DNA from: an uncultured Actinomycetes bacterium
GTDB taxonomy: Bacteria; Actinomycetota; Thermoleophilia; Solirubrobacterales; 70-9
NCBI GenBank assembly: GCA_946886425.1
Contig: CAMPIP010000044.1
Span: forward strand, 1-14,726
DNA: 14,726 bases
Direction of reading: 5' to 3'
Shown here: in pieces, positions 1 to 6,954 of the stretch
How the letters are laid out: each line of letters opens with the position of its first letter
Position numbering within the stretch: position 1 is the stretch's first letter
Notes under the pieces: generated by a model
The model's input: only the letters and a program-made list of their open reading frames with translations
What the model was told of the DNA's origin: nothing
Databases searched by the model: none
Made by a program: the position numbers and the translations under genes

Positions 1-447
1 TTCCTGGGGCGGCCCGTTGAAGACGGTCAGCGGGGCGCTGACCGGGAAGACGGCATCGCCGGCAGCGACGATCGCTTCGATCCTGCCGCTGCCGACCACC
101 GCCCCCCCGCAGGTCCGCCGCGCTTCCCGGGTGCCCAGGGCGACGATCGCTTCGGGCGGGCAGGTGGGGAGGCCGGCGACGTTGAGGTGGCCGTCGCGGT
201 CGAAGTCGATCACCGCCTGCTGCAGCTCGACCGGCTTGCCGCCGTCTTTGGCGGCGATGTCGAAGTAGCCCTGGAAGCGGATCGGAGCGTAGCCCCGGCG
301 CGGCAGTTCGCGCGGCTGGAAGCCGCCGTCGGCGCGGAGGATGAGGCTGTTGACCGCGACCAGGGCGGCGCCCGCACCGCTCGCGAGCACGACACCGAGA
401 CTGCAGGCGATCAGGGCGAGGGCGGTGGTCAGCCCGGGACGTGACAT
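1..447 (-). CDS. Secreted four-cysteine paralog C (partial, 3' end beyond left edge)
   Basis: The frame starts at ATG 447 and stays open for 149 codons to the left edge, so the C-terminal part is missing. It is the third member of a tandem family: FDRDGH (residues 82-87), GLPTC (92-96), Cys96 and Cys113 (spacing 17, as in both paralogs) and SAPLTVFNGPP (137-147) all align with the two upstream genes. The N-terminus is hydrophobic (about residues 6-30) and should direct export; LIAC at 12-15 could be a lipobox, but the hydrophobic stretch continues past it. The start overlaps the 3' end of the preceding gene by 19 bp in another frame, and no clear Shine-Dalgarno site is visible, so translation is probably coupled. 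Function unknown; probably an extracytoplasmic beta-rich protein, which is inference only. Confidence 0.75.
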   Translation of the reverse strand, partial: MSRPGLTTALALIACSLGVVLASGAGAALVAVNSLILRADGGFQPRELPRRGYAPIRFQGYFDIAAKDGGKPVELQQAVIDFDRDGHLNVAGLPTCPPEAIVALGTREARRTCGGAVVGSGRIEAIVAAGDAVFPVSAPLTVFNGPPQE

Positions 448-1193
448 GGCGAGGTCAGCGTCGCCGGGAAGTAGCTGCCGTCGACGAAGCTCATCGTCCC
501 GTAGACCTGCAGCCGGCCGCCGCTGCAATGGGCGCTGACGTAGCCGACGGTCTTGCCGCCGCGCTTCCAGGTCTTGTCGATCGTCGCTTCGGCAAGCGTG
601 GCGCCGCCGTAGCCTTCGGCGATCGGCGGCAGCTCGATCTTCGCCTGGTAGCCGTAGCGCCCGTGCTTGATCCGTTCGATCGAGAACGGGACGAGCAGAG
701 CCTTCGGGGCGGGGAGCGTCTCGTAGGCGTGGGCGATCATGCTCGGCTTACCGCCCTGCGGCGGGGCGTTGAAGAAGGTGAGGGGGGAGCTGACTTTCGT
801 CGCCGGCTGTCCGGGCAGGGCCACCTCGGCGTGGCCGGTCCCTTCGCCGACGATCGCGCCCGAGCAGCGCTTCCGCGCCTGCGCCGGGGTCGTCTCGGCC
901 AGCTTCGCGAGCGTGCAGACCGGCAGGCCCTTGGTGTCGATCCTGCCGTTGCGGTCGAATTTGAAGTTGAGCTCCTTCAGCATCGGCGGCTGGCCCCCCT
1001 TGCTGCCGATCCGGATCACGCTGCTGAGGCTGACCGGCTGGTTTCCCTTCGCCGGCAGCGTCCGCGGCACGATCGTTGCGCTGGCGCTGACGGTCATCTT
1101 GCCGATTTCGACCTTCACCGCCTGGGCCACGCCGACCGCCAACAGGCCCACCAGCACCGCTCCCGCCAAGATTTTGAAAAGTGCCTTCCGCAT
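429..1193 (-). CDS. Secreted four-cysteine paralog B, unknown function
   Basis: A 254-residue protein. The N-terminus MRKALFKILAGA followed by a hydrophobic stretch ending near VAQA (residues 22-25) is a typical Sec signal peptide with an Ala-X-Ala-like cleavage site. The mature part carries FDRNGR (79-84), GLPVC (89-93), Cys110, SSPLTFFNAPP (135-145), Cys223 and Cys250. The same four cysteines, with spacings 17 and 27, occur in the upstream paralog, so two disulfides are plausible. ATG 1193 is preferred over the in-frame TTG at 1208 because a strong GGAGGAGGG site (1196-1204) lies just upstream of it, and because the resulting MRK start matches the upstream paralog. It lies 40 bp after paralog A in a leftward operon. 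I do not recognise a named domain; similar proteins seem common in Solirubrobacterales, from memory only. Confidence 0.85.
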   Translation of the reverse strand: MRKALFKILAGAVLVGLLAVGVAQAVKVEIGKMTVSASATIVPRTLPAKGNQPVSLSSVIRIGSKGGQPPMLKELNFKFDRNGRIDTKGLPVCTLAKLAETTPAQARKRCSGAIVGEGTGHAEVALPGQPATKVSSPLTFFNAPPQGGKPSMIAHAYETLPAPKALLVPFSIERIKHGRYGYQAKIELPPIAEGYGGATLAEATIDKTWKRGGKTVGYVSAHCSGGRLQVYGTMSFVDGSYFPATLTSPCHVPG

Positions 1194-1204
1194 ATCCCTC
1201 CTCC
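1194..1204 (-). promoter_or_regulatory. Ribosome binding site deciding start of paralog B
   Basis: Read on the minus strand, GGAGGAGGG (1196-1204) sits directly before ATG 1193. The longer frame opens with TTG at 1208, and the site would lie inside its first codons, so the ATG is the better start. Confidence 0.65.
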
Positions 1205-1233
1205 GCAACCAGGCTAGCGCTTGGGCGCGGCCC

Positions 1234-2016
1234 CTAGCCCTTGCCCTTGCAGGGCCGCAGGAAGGTGCCTTCGAGCTGGGTCCCGTCGGCGAAGCCGAGC
1301 CGGGCTTTCGCCTGGAGCCGGCCGTCGGGGCAGCGGGCGTTGGCGTAGCTGAACGTCTGGCCCTTGTACTTCCAGGTCTTGCCGATCGCCAGCCGGCCGT
1401 AGATCGGGGTGCCGTAGCCGTTGACGATCTTGGGGATGTCGGCGACGGTCTTGAACCCGTAGCGCCCGTCGTTGACCTTCTGGATCTCCACCTGGACGAC
1501 GTAGGTCGAGGGCCCGCCGACGGTCGTGTAGGCGTGGGCGTAGATCGTCGGGTTGCCGTGCTTGGGCGGGGCGTTGAAGATCGTCAGGGGTGAGGAAGCC
1601 GGGATCGGCGCCTGTTCGGGGAAGTTGACGACGGCCCTGCCGACGCCCTTCCCGACGATCGCCTCCGGGCAGTTGCGGCGCGCCCGGCTCGGCGTCGTCG
1701 CGACCAGCTTGCGCATCGGGCAGACCGGCAGGCCGCGGGTCTCGACCTTGCCGTTGCGGTCGAACCAGAGGATCAGCTGTTTGAGGACCGGCGGCGGCCC
1801 GCCGTCGGCGGTGCTGATCCTGCCGTAGCCGTGCAGTCGGATCGGGGCGAACTCCCGCTTCGGCAGCGTCGTCGGCGCGAAGCCGCCGTCGGTGGTGACG
1901 ATCACGTTGCCGGCGATCAGCTTCAGCGCTGGGGCGGTTGCGGCCGTGGCCAGACCGAACGCGACCGCGACGACGAACATTCCGACCAGAAACGTTCTTA
2001 ACAGAGTCTTCCGCAT
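1234..2016 (-). CDS. Secreted four-cysteine paralog A, unknown function
   Basis: A 260-residue protein, first gene of the leftward three-gene cluster. MRKTLLRTF then a hydrophobic segment (about 9-28) forms a Sec signal peptide or N-terminal anchor. The mature part has FDRNGK (85-90), GLPVC (95-99), Cys116, SSPLTIFNAPP (141-151), a YGRLAIGKTWK-type segment near 206-216, Cys229 and Cys256. The four cysteines keep the spacing seen in paralog B, and the pattern of short hydrophobic stretches with many Gly/Pro turns suggests a beta-sandwich-like fold (inference). ATG 2016 is supported by a GGAGG site at 2026-2030, 9 nt upstream. It diverges from the MMPL gene with 42 bp between the starts, so the two promoters must overlap or lie in coding DNA. 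Function unknown. Confidence 0.87.
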   Translation of the reverse strand: MRKTLLRTFLVGMFVVAVAFGLATAATAPALKLIAGNVIVTTDGGFAPTTLPKREFAPIRLHGYGRISTADGGPPPVLKQLILWFDRNGKVETRGLPVCPMRKLVATTPSRARRNCPEAIVGKGVGRAVVNFPEQAPIPASSPLTIFNAPPKHGNPTIYAHAYTTVGGPSTYVVQVEIQKVNDGRYGFKTVADIPKIVNGYGTPIYGRLAIGKTWKYKGQTFSYANARCPDGRLQAKARLGFADGTQLEGTFLRPCKGKG

Positions 2017-2058
2017 CCGATCCCCCCTCCGGTTGCCGCGAGCGCCAAACTACCACCC
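2017..2058. promoter_or_regulatory. Divergent intergenic region between paralog A and the MMPL gene
   Basis: Only 42 bp separate the two divergent start codons. On the minus strand a TAGTTT hexamer (2047-2052) could be a -10 element for the paralog operon, giving a leader of about 24 nt that contains the GGAGG site at 2026-2030; no good -35 element is seen. On the plus strand there is no Shine-Dalgarno site before GTG 2059. Any shared regulator would have to act here or within the first codons of the genes. Confidence 0.35.
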
Positions 2059-5000
2059 GTGCTTCGGAGGAGGAGCAGGGGACGGCCAGGTTCCGAGCGC
2101 TCGGACCAGGCGCGTCGCCCACCACTGACGCTGCGCCGCCCCTGGGTGGTGCTGGCGGTCGCTGCGGCAATCGTCGGCATCCTCGGCGTGCTCGGGTCCG
2201 GCGTCGAGGAGAAGCTGAAACCGACGACGCTGACCGTCGCCGGGACCGAGTCGGCCCGCGCCAACAAGATGCTGCGGGGCCACTTCGGCGACTCGGCCCC
2301 GTTCGCGATCCTGCTCCGTGGGCCCGCGGCGCAACTCGACCGCCAGGGGCCGGAACTGATCCGGGCGCTGCGCGAGGACCCGAACGTGACGACGCTCTCG
2401 CCCTGGGACCAGGGTTCGCTGGAGCGCTTGCGGCCGTCGCCGCGAGAGGCGCTGGTCCTCGCCGACTTCCACGTCGACGTCGATACGGCCGTCAACGAGA
2501 TCGTGCCGCGGGTCGAGCGGCTGCTCAAAGAGGAGATCCACTCGCCGGTCCGGCACAGCACCGCCGCCTACGCGACGATTTCGCGGGCGCTGCAGGAGGA
2601 ATCGATCGCGGCCAGCGAGCGCGGCGAGCTGATCGCCCTGCCGGTGCTGCTGATCGTCCTGCTACTGGTCTTCAGGACGCCGATCGCCGCGGCGATCCCG
2701 CTCGGTTTCGGGGTGCTCACCGTCTTCGCCTCGCGCGGCTTGCTCCACTACGGCACCGCCTGGTTCGACGTCGACGCCTTCGCCCTGACCGTCTGCACGA
2801 TGATGGGCCTCGCTCTCGGGGTGGACTACGCGCTGCTGATGGTCTCCCGCTTCCGCGAGGAGCTGGCGGCAGGCGCCGACCCGATGACGGCGGCGATCGC
2901 GACCAAGCGGCACGCCGGCCGCACCGTCGCCTTCGCCGGCAGCACCCTGCTGCTCTCGATGATCGTGGCGATGTTCATCGTGCCCGGCTCGCTGCTCGCC
3001 TCGCTGGCCGGCACGGTGGCGATGGTCGTGGTCCTCAGTGTCACCGGCGCGACGCTGGTCGGCCCGGCCCTGCTGCTGCTGATCGGCCGCAACATCGACC
3101 GCTGGCGGATCGGCGGTCCGGCGCCGACCGGGCAATCGAGGCTGATGGTCGTGGTCGGGGCGGCGCTGAAGCGCCCGGGACCGGTGGCCGCCTTGATCGG
3201 CGCCATCGTCCTCGTCCTGGCGGCACCGGCGCTGGCCCTGAAAACCTCGGCCCCGAGCCCGGAAGAACTTCCCAAGGACAGCCCGGCCCGAGCGGAAGCG
3301 GAACTGATCGCGAGGACGATCGGTCCCGGCTGGGAAGCGCCCTTCCAGGTGATCGCCACCACCGACCGGGGCGCGATCACGGGCCCGACCGACCTCGCCG
3401 CCCTCTCCGACTTCCAGCACAAGCTGGCCGACCTCGAGGGCGTTCAGGCGGTGGTCGGTCCGGCCGAAATCTCCAAACGGGTCGAACCGGTGCAGAACTT
3501 CGGCAACGCCTTCCTCACCTCGAACGGCAACATCGGTCCGGTCAAACAGCTGACCCGGCTGGGGCGCGGCCTCAACGTCGCCGCGGGCGGCGTTGGCCAG
3601 CTCCGCGACGGGCTCGCGGAAGCCAGCGAGGGCGCCGGGCTGCTGGCGCAGGGATCCGACCGGGCCGGCGAGGGCGCGAAGCTGATCGCCGGCGGGCTGG
3701 CACGGGCCGCCAACGGGAGCGCGCGCGCTCTCAGCGCCCTGGAGAACTTCTCGAAAGGCGCCAACCGGCTCGTCGAAGCCCAGGAACTGGCGGTGACGGG
3801 AATGCTGCAGCTGCGCTTCGCGATCGGGGATCTCGGCGGCCCCAACCTCAAAGTCAACGCGCTGAACCGCTCGCGCAAAGTCCAGCACGGCCTGGAACGA
3901 GAAGTCGAAAAGAAGCTGCCGCAGCTGATCGCGCCGGCGAAGGTGGCCGAAGAACAGCTCAGGTCGGCGATCGGCGAGCTGCAGGGGATGGGGATCGGCA
4001 AGGAAGACCCGAACTACGCGGCGGCTCTGGAGGCGGTTCGGAAGGCGGCCGCGGCGGTGACCGGCACCGATCCGGTCAGCGGCGCCGCCTACGCCCCTGA
4101 CTACTACGGCCTGGCGGCCGAACTGGAAGCGCTGTCGACGCGCCTCGAGGAGCTCAGCAAAGACGCCAAGAGCGCCACCGACTGGATGCGCAGCACCTAC
4201 GTCAACGTCGAGCGGTTGGTCAACAACGCCAAGCGCCTGGAAGACGGCATGATCCGGATCAAGCAGGGCGGCCAGAAGCTCGCCGCGGGGGCGGATCGTT
4301 TGGCCAAAGCCGCCTCCGGGCTGGGCGATGGGATCACCCGGCTGCAGGACGGGGCGACGGCGCTGGTCGGCGGGCTCGCTCGCCTCACCGGCGGCAGCGA
4401 AGCGCTGCAGGCGGGCCTCGCCGAAGGCTTCCAGGAATCGGCGCCGCTGCAGAGCGAACTGAAGCGCGCCAGCGTCCAGGTCCTGGATGGCCACGAGCGG
4501 ATCGAAAGGCAGGCGAAGCAGCTCCGCCGCGGCTCGCCGAACCTCTTCAACTCGGGCTACTTCGTGCTCTCGGCGCTGGACGGAGCGCCGCCGCAGACGC
4601 GGGAAGCGGTCGCCAACACGGTGGACCTCGACCGCGGCGGGCAAGCGGCCTCGATCCTGGTCATCTCCCACTACGCGTTCAACACGCCGGGCTCGATCGA
4701 CCTCAACAAAAAGCTCAACGGGCTGACCGCCGACTTCGCCGACGAAACGGGTCTGCGGGCGGGGGTCGCCGGCGGCGCCGCCGAACTCAACGACTACAGC
4801 GACGTGACGCGGGCGAAGATGCCGCTGATCATCGCCGCGATCACGATCGCCACCTTCTTCGTCCTGGTGCTGATCCTGCGGGCGGTGCCGCTGGCTGCGA
4901 TTGCCGTCGGCCTCAACCTGGCCACGGTCGCGGTCGCCTTCGGCGTCCTCACCGCGCTCTCATATCTGCCGGAAGACTTCCCGCTGGGTGGGCGCGAATA

Positions 5001-5379
5001 CGTCAACGCGGTCGGGGCGACGATGATCTTCGGGATCGTCTTCGGGCTCTCGATCGACTACGCGGTCTTCCTGCTCGTCCGCATGCGCGAGCACTACGAA
5101 GAGCATGGCGACAACGCCGGGGCGATCGAATACGGGCTCGACAAGACGGCCCGGGTGATCACCGGCGCCGCGGCGATCATGATGGCCGTCTTCATCGCTT
5201 TCGCCGGGGCGCCGATCGCCACGGTCAGCCAGCTCGGGGTCGGGCTCACGGTCGCGGTCCTGCTTGACGCGACCGTGGTCCGGATCGTCCTGCTGCCGGC
5301 CTTGATGCTGCTGCTCGGCGACCGCGTCTGGTGGTTCCCCCGCTCGCTGCAGCGGCTCGTTCCGAAGATCGACGTCTAG
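2059..5379 (+). CDS. MMPL/RND-family membrane transporter with long helical insertion
   Basis: An 1106-residue protein with the two-fold RND/MMPL layout: TM1 (about 28-47), extracytoplasmic loop 1 (50-188), TM2-6 (190-342), TM7 (374-393), a very large loop 2 (395-918) and TM8-12 (920-1085). Both halves carry the Asp-Tyr pair of the MMPL proton relay: GVDY (Asp256, Tyr257) in TM4 and SIDY (Asp1000, Tyr1001) in TM10, each followed by an Arg-rich RFRE/RMRE turn. MMPL proteins export lipids or siderophores across the inner membrane using the proton gradient; the substrate cannot be read here. Loop 2 contains a long Ala/Gly/Leu-rich helical stretch (about 505-830), similar in style to YhgE/Pip or the coiled coil of some MmpL proteins. 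GTG 2059 is the only upstream start in frame but lacks a Shine-Dalgarno site, so the exact N-terminus is uncertain. It points toward the MCE operon, 168 bp away. Confidence 0.93.
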   Translation: MLRRRSRGRPGSERSDQARRPPLTLRRPWVVLAVAAAIVGILGVLGSGVEEKLKPTTLTVAGTESARANKMLRGHFGDSAPFAILLRGPAAQLDRQGPELIRALREDPNVTTLSPWDQGSLERLRPSPREALVLADFHVDVDTAVNEIVPRVERLLKEEIHSPVRHSTAAYATISRALQEESIAASERGELIALPVLLIVLLLVFRTPIAAAIPLGFGVLTVFASRGLLHYGTAWFDVDAFALTVCTMMGLALGVDYALLMVSRFREELAAGADPMTAAIATKRHAGRTVAFAGSTLLLSMIVAMFIVPGSLLASLAGTVAMVVVLSVTGATLVGPALLLLIGRNIDRWRIGGPAPTGQSRLMVVVGAALKRPGPVAALIGAIVLVLAAPALALKTSAPSPEELPKDSPARAEAELIARTIGPGWEAPFQVIATTDRGAITGPTDLAALSDFQHKLADLEGVQAVVGPAEISKRVEPVQNFGNAFLTSNGNIGPVKQLTRLGRGLNVAAGGVGQLRDGLAEASEGAGLLAQGSDRAGEGAKLIAGGLARAANGSARALSALENFSKGANRLVEAQELAVTGMLQLRFAIGDLGGPNLKVNALNRSRKVQHGLEREVEKKLPQLIAPAKVAEEQLRSAIGELQGMGIGKEDPNYAAALEAVRKAAAAVTGTDPVSGAAYAPDYYGLAAELEALSTRLEELSKDAKSATDWMRSTYVNVERLVNNAKRLEDGMIRIKQGGQKLAAGADRLAKAASGLGDGITRLQDGATALVGGLARLTGGSEALQAGLAEGFQESAPLQSELKRASVQVLDGHERIERQAKQLRRGSPNLFNSGYFVLSALDGAPPQTREAVANTVDLDRGGQAASILVISHYAFNTPGSIDLNKKLNGLTADFADETGLRAGVAGGAAELNDYSDVTRAKMPLIIAAITIATFFVLVLILRAVPLAAIAVGLNLATVAVAFGVLTALSYLPEDFPLGGREYVNAVGATMIFGIVFGLSIDYAVFLLVRMREHYEEHGDNAGAIEYGLDKTARVITGAAAIMMAVFIAFAGAPIATVSQLGVGLTVAVLLDATVVRIVLLPALMLLLGDRVWWFPRSLQRLVPKIDV

Positions 5380-5411
5380 GGACCGACCGTGCCGCTCAGA
5401 TCGCGTTGCGC

Positions 5412-5432
5412 CGGTAGGGATGTGCCTTACCG
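5412..5432 (+). terminator. Hairpin after the MMPL gene, possible weak terminator
   Basis: CGGTAGGG and CCTTACCG form an 8-bp stem with one G-T wobble and a 5-nt loop, starting 33 nt after the MMPL stop codon. There is no T tract after it, so intrinsic termination would be weak; it may instead stabilise the 3' end or be incidental. Confidence 0.25.
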
Positions 5433-5468
5433 CGTTGAATTCCAGTTAAGTCCCGGGAGAGCAGGCGA

Positions 5469-5494
5469 TTGATGGCTGGCTGCTCGGATACGAT
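5469..5494 (+). promoter_or_regulatory. Possible promoter for the MCE operon
   Basis: TTGATG (5469-5474) and TACGAT (5489-5494) resemble actinobacterial -35 and -10 elements, but the spacer is only 14 nt. The start would be near 5500, giving a leader of about 45 nt before GTG 5548. It conflicts with the small leader ORF that begins at 5472. Confidence 0.2.
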
Positions 5495-5558
5495 TCCCGC
5501 GCCCGTTCCACCGGGTCGGAGGGCCGGGGAACGAGACACGACGACCCGTGGCTGCTAA
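5472..5558 (+). CDS. Possible 28-residue leader ORF before the first MCE gene
   Basis: ATG 5472 opens a 28-codon frame that stops at TAA 5556-5558, 11 nt into the first MCE gene. A GGGAGAG stretch (about 5455-5461) lies some 10 nt upstream and could bind the ribosome. If translated, termination at the MCE start could deliver ribosomes to GTG 5548, which has no well-placed site of its own. The peptide is Pro/Arg-rich with no recognised motif. Chance ORFs of this size are common, so this is weakly supported. Confidence 0.15.
   Translation: MAGCSDTIPAPVPPGRRAGERDTTTRGC
5504..5533 (+). promoter_or_regulatory. Stem-loop with GGAGGG in its loop, leader of first MCE gene
   Basis: CGTTCC (5504-5509) pairs with GGAACG (5528-5533) and CCGG (5511-5514) with CCGG (5524-5527), with one bulged A at 5510 and a 9-nt loop. 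The loop contains GGAGGG (5518-5523), the only Shine-Dalgarno-like sequence near GTG 5548, but it lies 24 nt upstream in linear distance. Folding would shorten the effective distance. Confidence 0.3.
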
Positions 5559-6954
5559 TTCGTCAGGCGAGGAGAAAAGCTCGGCTCCGAGCCGTGGGAC
5601 TTCCCCAGCCCGAATTACGGCGATCGTGGCCCTGGCGGCGGCCGTGATCGTGCTTGCGGTCATCTACTTCAGCGGCAGTGGCGGGCATCAGTACACCCTT
5701 CTCTTCCAGAACGCGGGCCAGCTGGTGCCGGACAACCAGGTGCTGATCGGCGGCTCGCCGGTCGGCTCGGTCGAAAGCATCGCGCTCAGCGACGACAACC
5801 TCGCCGAAATCCACATCGAAGTCGATCAGGAGCTGCACGAGGGGACGACCGCGGTGATTCGGGCGACCTCGCTCTCCGGTGTCGCCAACCACTACGTCTC
5901 GATCAGCCCCGGGCCGAACAGCAATCCCGCGCTCGACGACGGAGCCACCCTCAATCCTGGCTCGACGACGACGCCGGTCGACATCGACCAGTTCTTCAAC
6001 ACCTTCCCGCCCGGGGTCCGCAAGGGGCTCGCCGACTTCATCCAGGGCAACGCGAAAACCTTCGAATACCAGTCCGAGGCGGCCAACAAGGCCTACAAGT
6101 ACTTCGGGCCCTCGCTGAACCGGGCGACCGCGTTCTTCAACGAACTGAACGCCGACCAGCGGATCTTCGAGCGGTTCATCCTCAGCTCCAGCAAACTCTC
6201 GACCACCGTCGCGGCGCGCGCCGACTCGCTCTCGAGCGCGATCGGCAACGCCAATACCGCCTTCGAGGCGATCGCCTCCCAGAACGAAGCCTTCGACCAG
6301 GTCCTGCGCCGCCTGCCACCGGTCCTGCGCCAGAGCAACACCACCTTCGTCAATTTGCGGGCGGCCCTCGACGATCTCGAACCGTTCGTCGACACGGCCA
6401 AGCCGGCGACCAAGAACCTCGCCCCGTTCCTCGCCGAATTGCGCCCCGTCCTGTCGAAACTGAAGCCGTTCTTCCACGATCTGCGGATGACGGTCGCCCG
6501 GCCTGGCCAGGGCAACGACCTCGGCGAACTGCTGCAGGTCCTGCCGACCGTGCAGCGGCGCTCGCAGGCGACCTTCGCCAACTCCGAAGCGGCGGTCGAC
6601 GCCTTCCTGCCCGACCTCAGCCTCTGGCGCGCCTACACGCCCGACTTCTTCAACGCGCTCGGCAAGCTGGGCACGGCGGCCGGCTACTACGACGGCAACG
6701 GCCACTACCTGCGGGCCTCCTTCACCGCGCAGAACCTCTTCCGCTTCAACGAAGGCAACGGGTTGCTGGAACCGATCTCGCGGTCCCAGCAGTACGAACC
6801 GTTCGGCTCATCCGCGACCGGCGCCAGCAACCGCTGTCCGGGCGGGGCCACCCAGCGGGCCGGCGACGGCTCCAACCCGTTCGTCGACCCGCCGATCTCC
6901 GGCGGCCCGAGCACCTCGACCTGCAACCCCAAAGCCGTGCCTCCCGGCCCGTGA
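5548..6954 (+). CDS. MCE (MlaD-family) protein, first subunit of six
   Basis: A 468-residue MCE protein in the position usually called mceA. It has a short cytoplasmic N-terminus, one membrane anchor (about 23-41) and a single MCE domain (about 47-140) with the typical V-x-I-G-G-x-x-V-G-x-V core (VLIGGSPVGSV, 65-75) and a YVSISPG strand. PVDIDQFF (143-150) marks the end of the domain, followed by a long mostly helical region (about 155-355). A GHYLR segment (385-389) and a Pro/Ser-rich tail with Cys430 and Cys459 close the protein. MCE subunits form a hexameric ring or tunnel in the envelope that passes lipids or sterols. GTG 5548 is the only reasonable start before the anchor. The stop overlaps the next start (GTGA, 6951-6954). 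Confidence 0.92.
   Translation: MAANSSGEEKSSAPSRGTSPARITAIVALAAAVIVLAVIYFSGSGGHQYTLLFQNAGQLVPDNQVLIGGSPVGSVESIALSDDNLAEIHIEVDQELHEGTTAVIRATSLSGVANHYVSISPGPNSNPALDDGATLNPGSTTTPVDIDQFFNTFPPGVRKGLADFIQGNAKTFEYQSEAANKAYKYFGPSLNRATAFFNELNADQRIFERFILSSSKLSTTVAARADSLSSAIGNANTAFEAIASQNEAFDQVLRRLPPVLRQSNTTFVNLRAALDDLEPFVDTAKPATKNLAPFLAELRPVLSKLKPFFHDLRMTVARPGQGNDLGELLQVLPTVQRRSQATFANSEAAVDAFLPDLSLWRAYTPDFFNALGKLGTAAGYYDGNGHYLRASFTAQNLFRFNEGNGLLEPISRSQQYEPFGSSATGASNRCPGGATQRAGDGSNPFVDPPISGGPSTSTCNPKAVPPGP

Noticed and set aside
1194..1208. TTG start for paralog B
   Set aside because: It would place the strong ribosome site inside the first codons; ATG 1193 fits better and matches paralog A.
441..1217. 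258-codon plus-strand frame over paralog B
   Set aside because: Paralog B on the opposite strand has a signal peptide, a good ribosome site and homology to its neighbours; this frame has none.
1938..4100. 720-codon open frame on the plus strand
   Set aside because: It overlaps the MMPL gene in another frame and reads as Arg/Gly/Ala-rich sequence without domain features.
2662..4671. 669-codon open frame on the minus strand
   Set aside because: It lies opposite the MMPL gene, has Arg/Gln/Asp-rich low-complexity translation with no membrane or domain pattern; a GC-rich antisense shadow.
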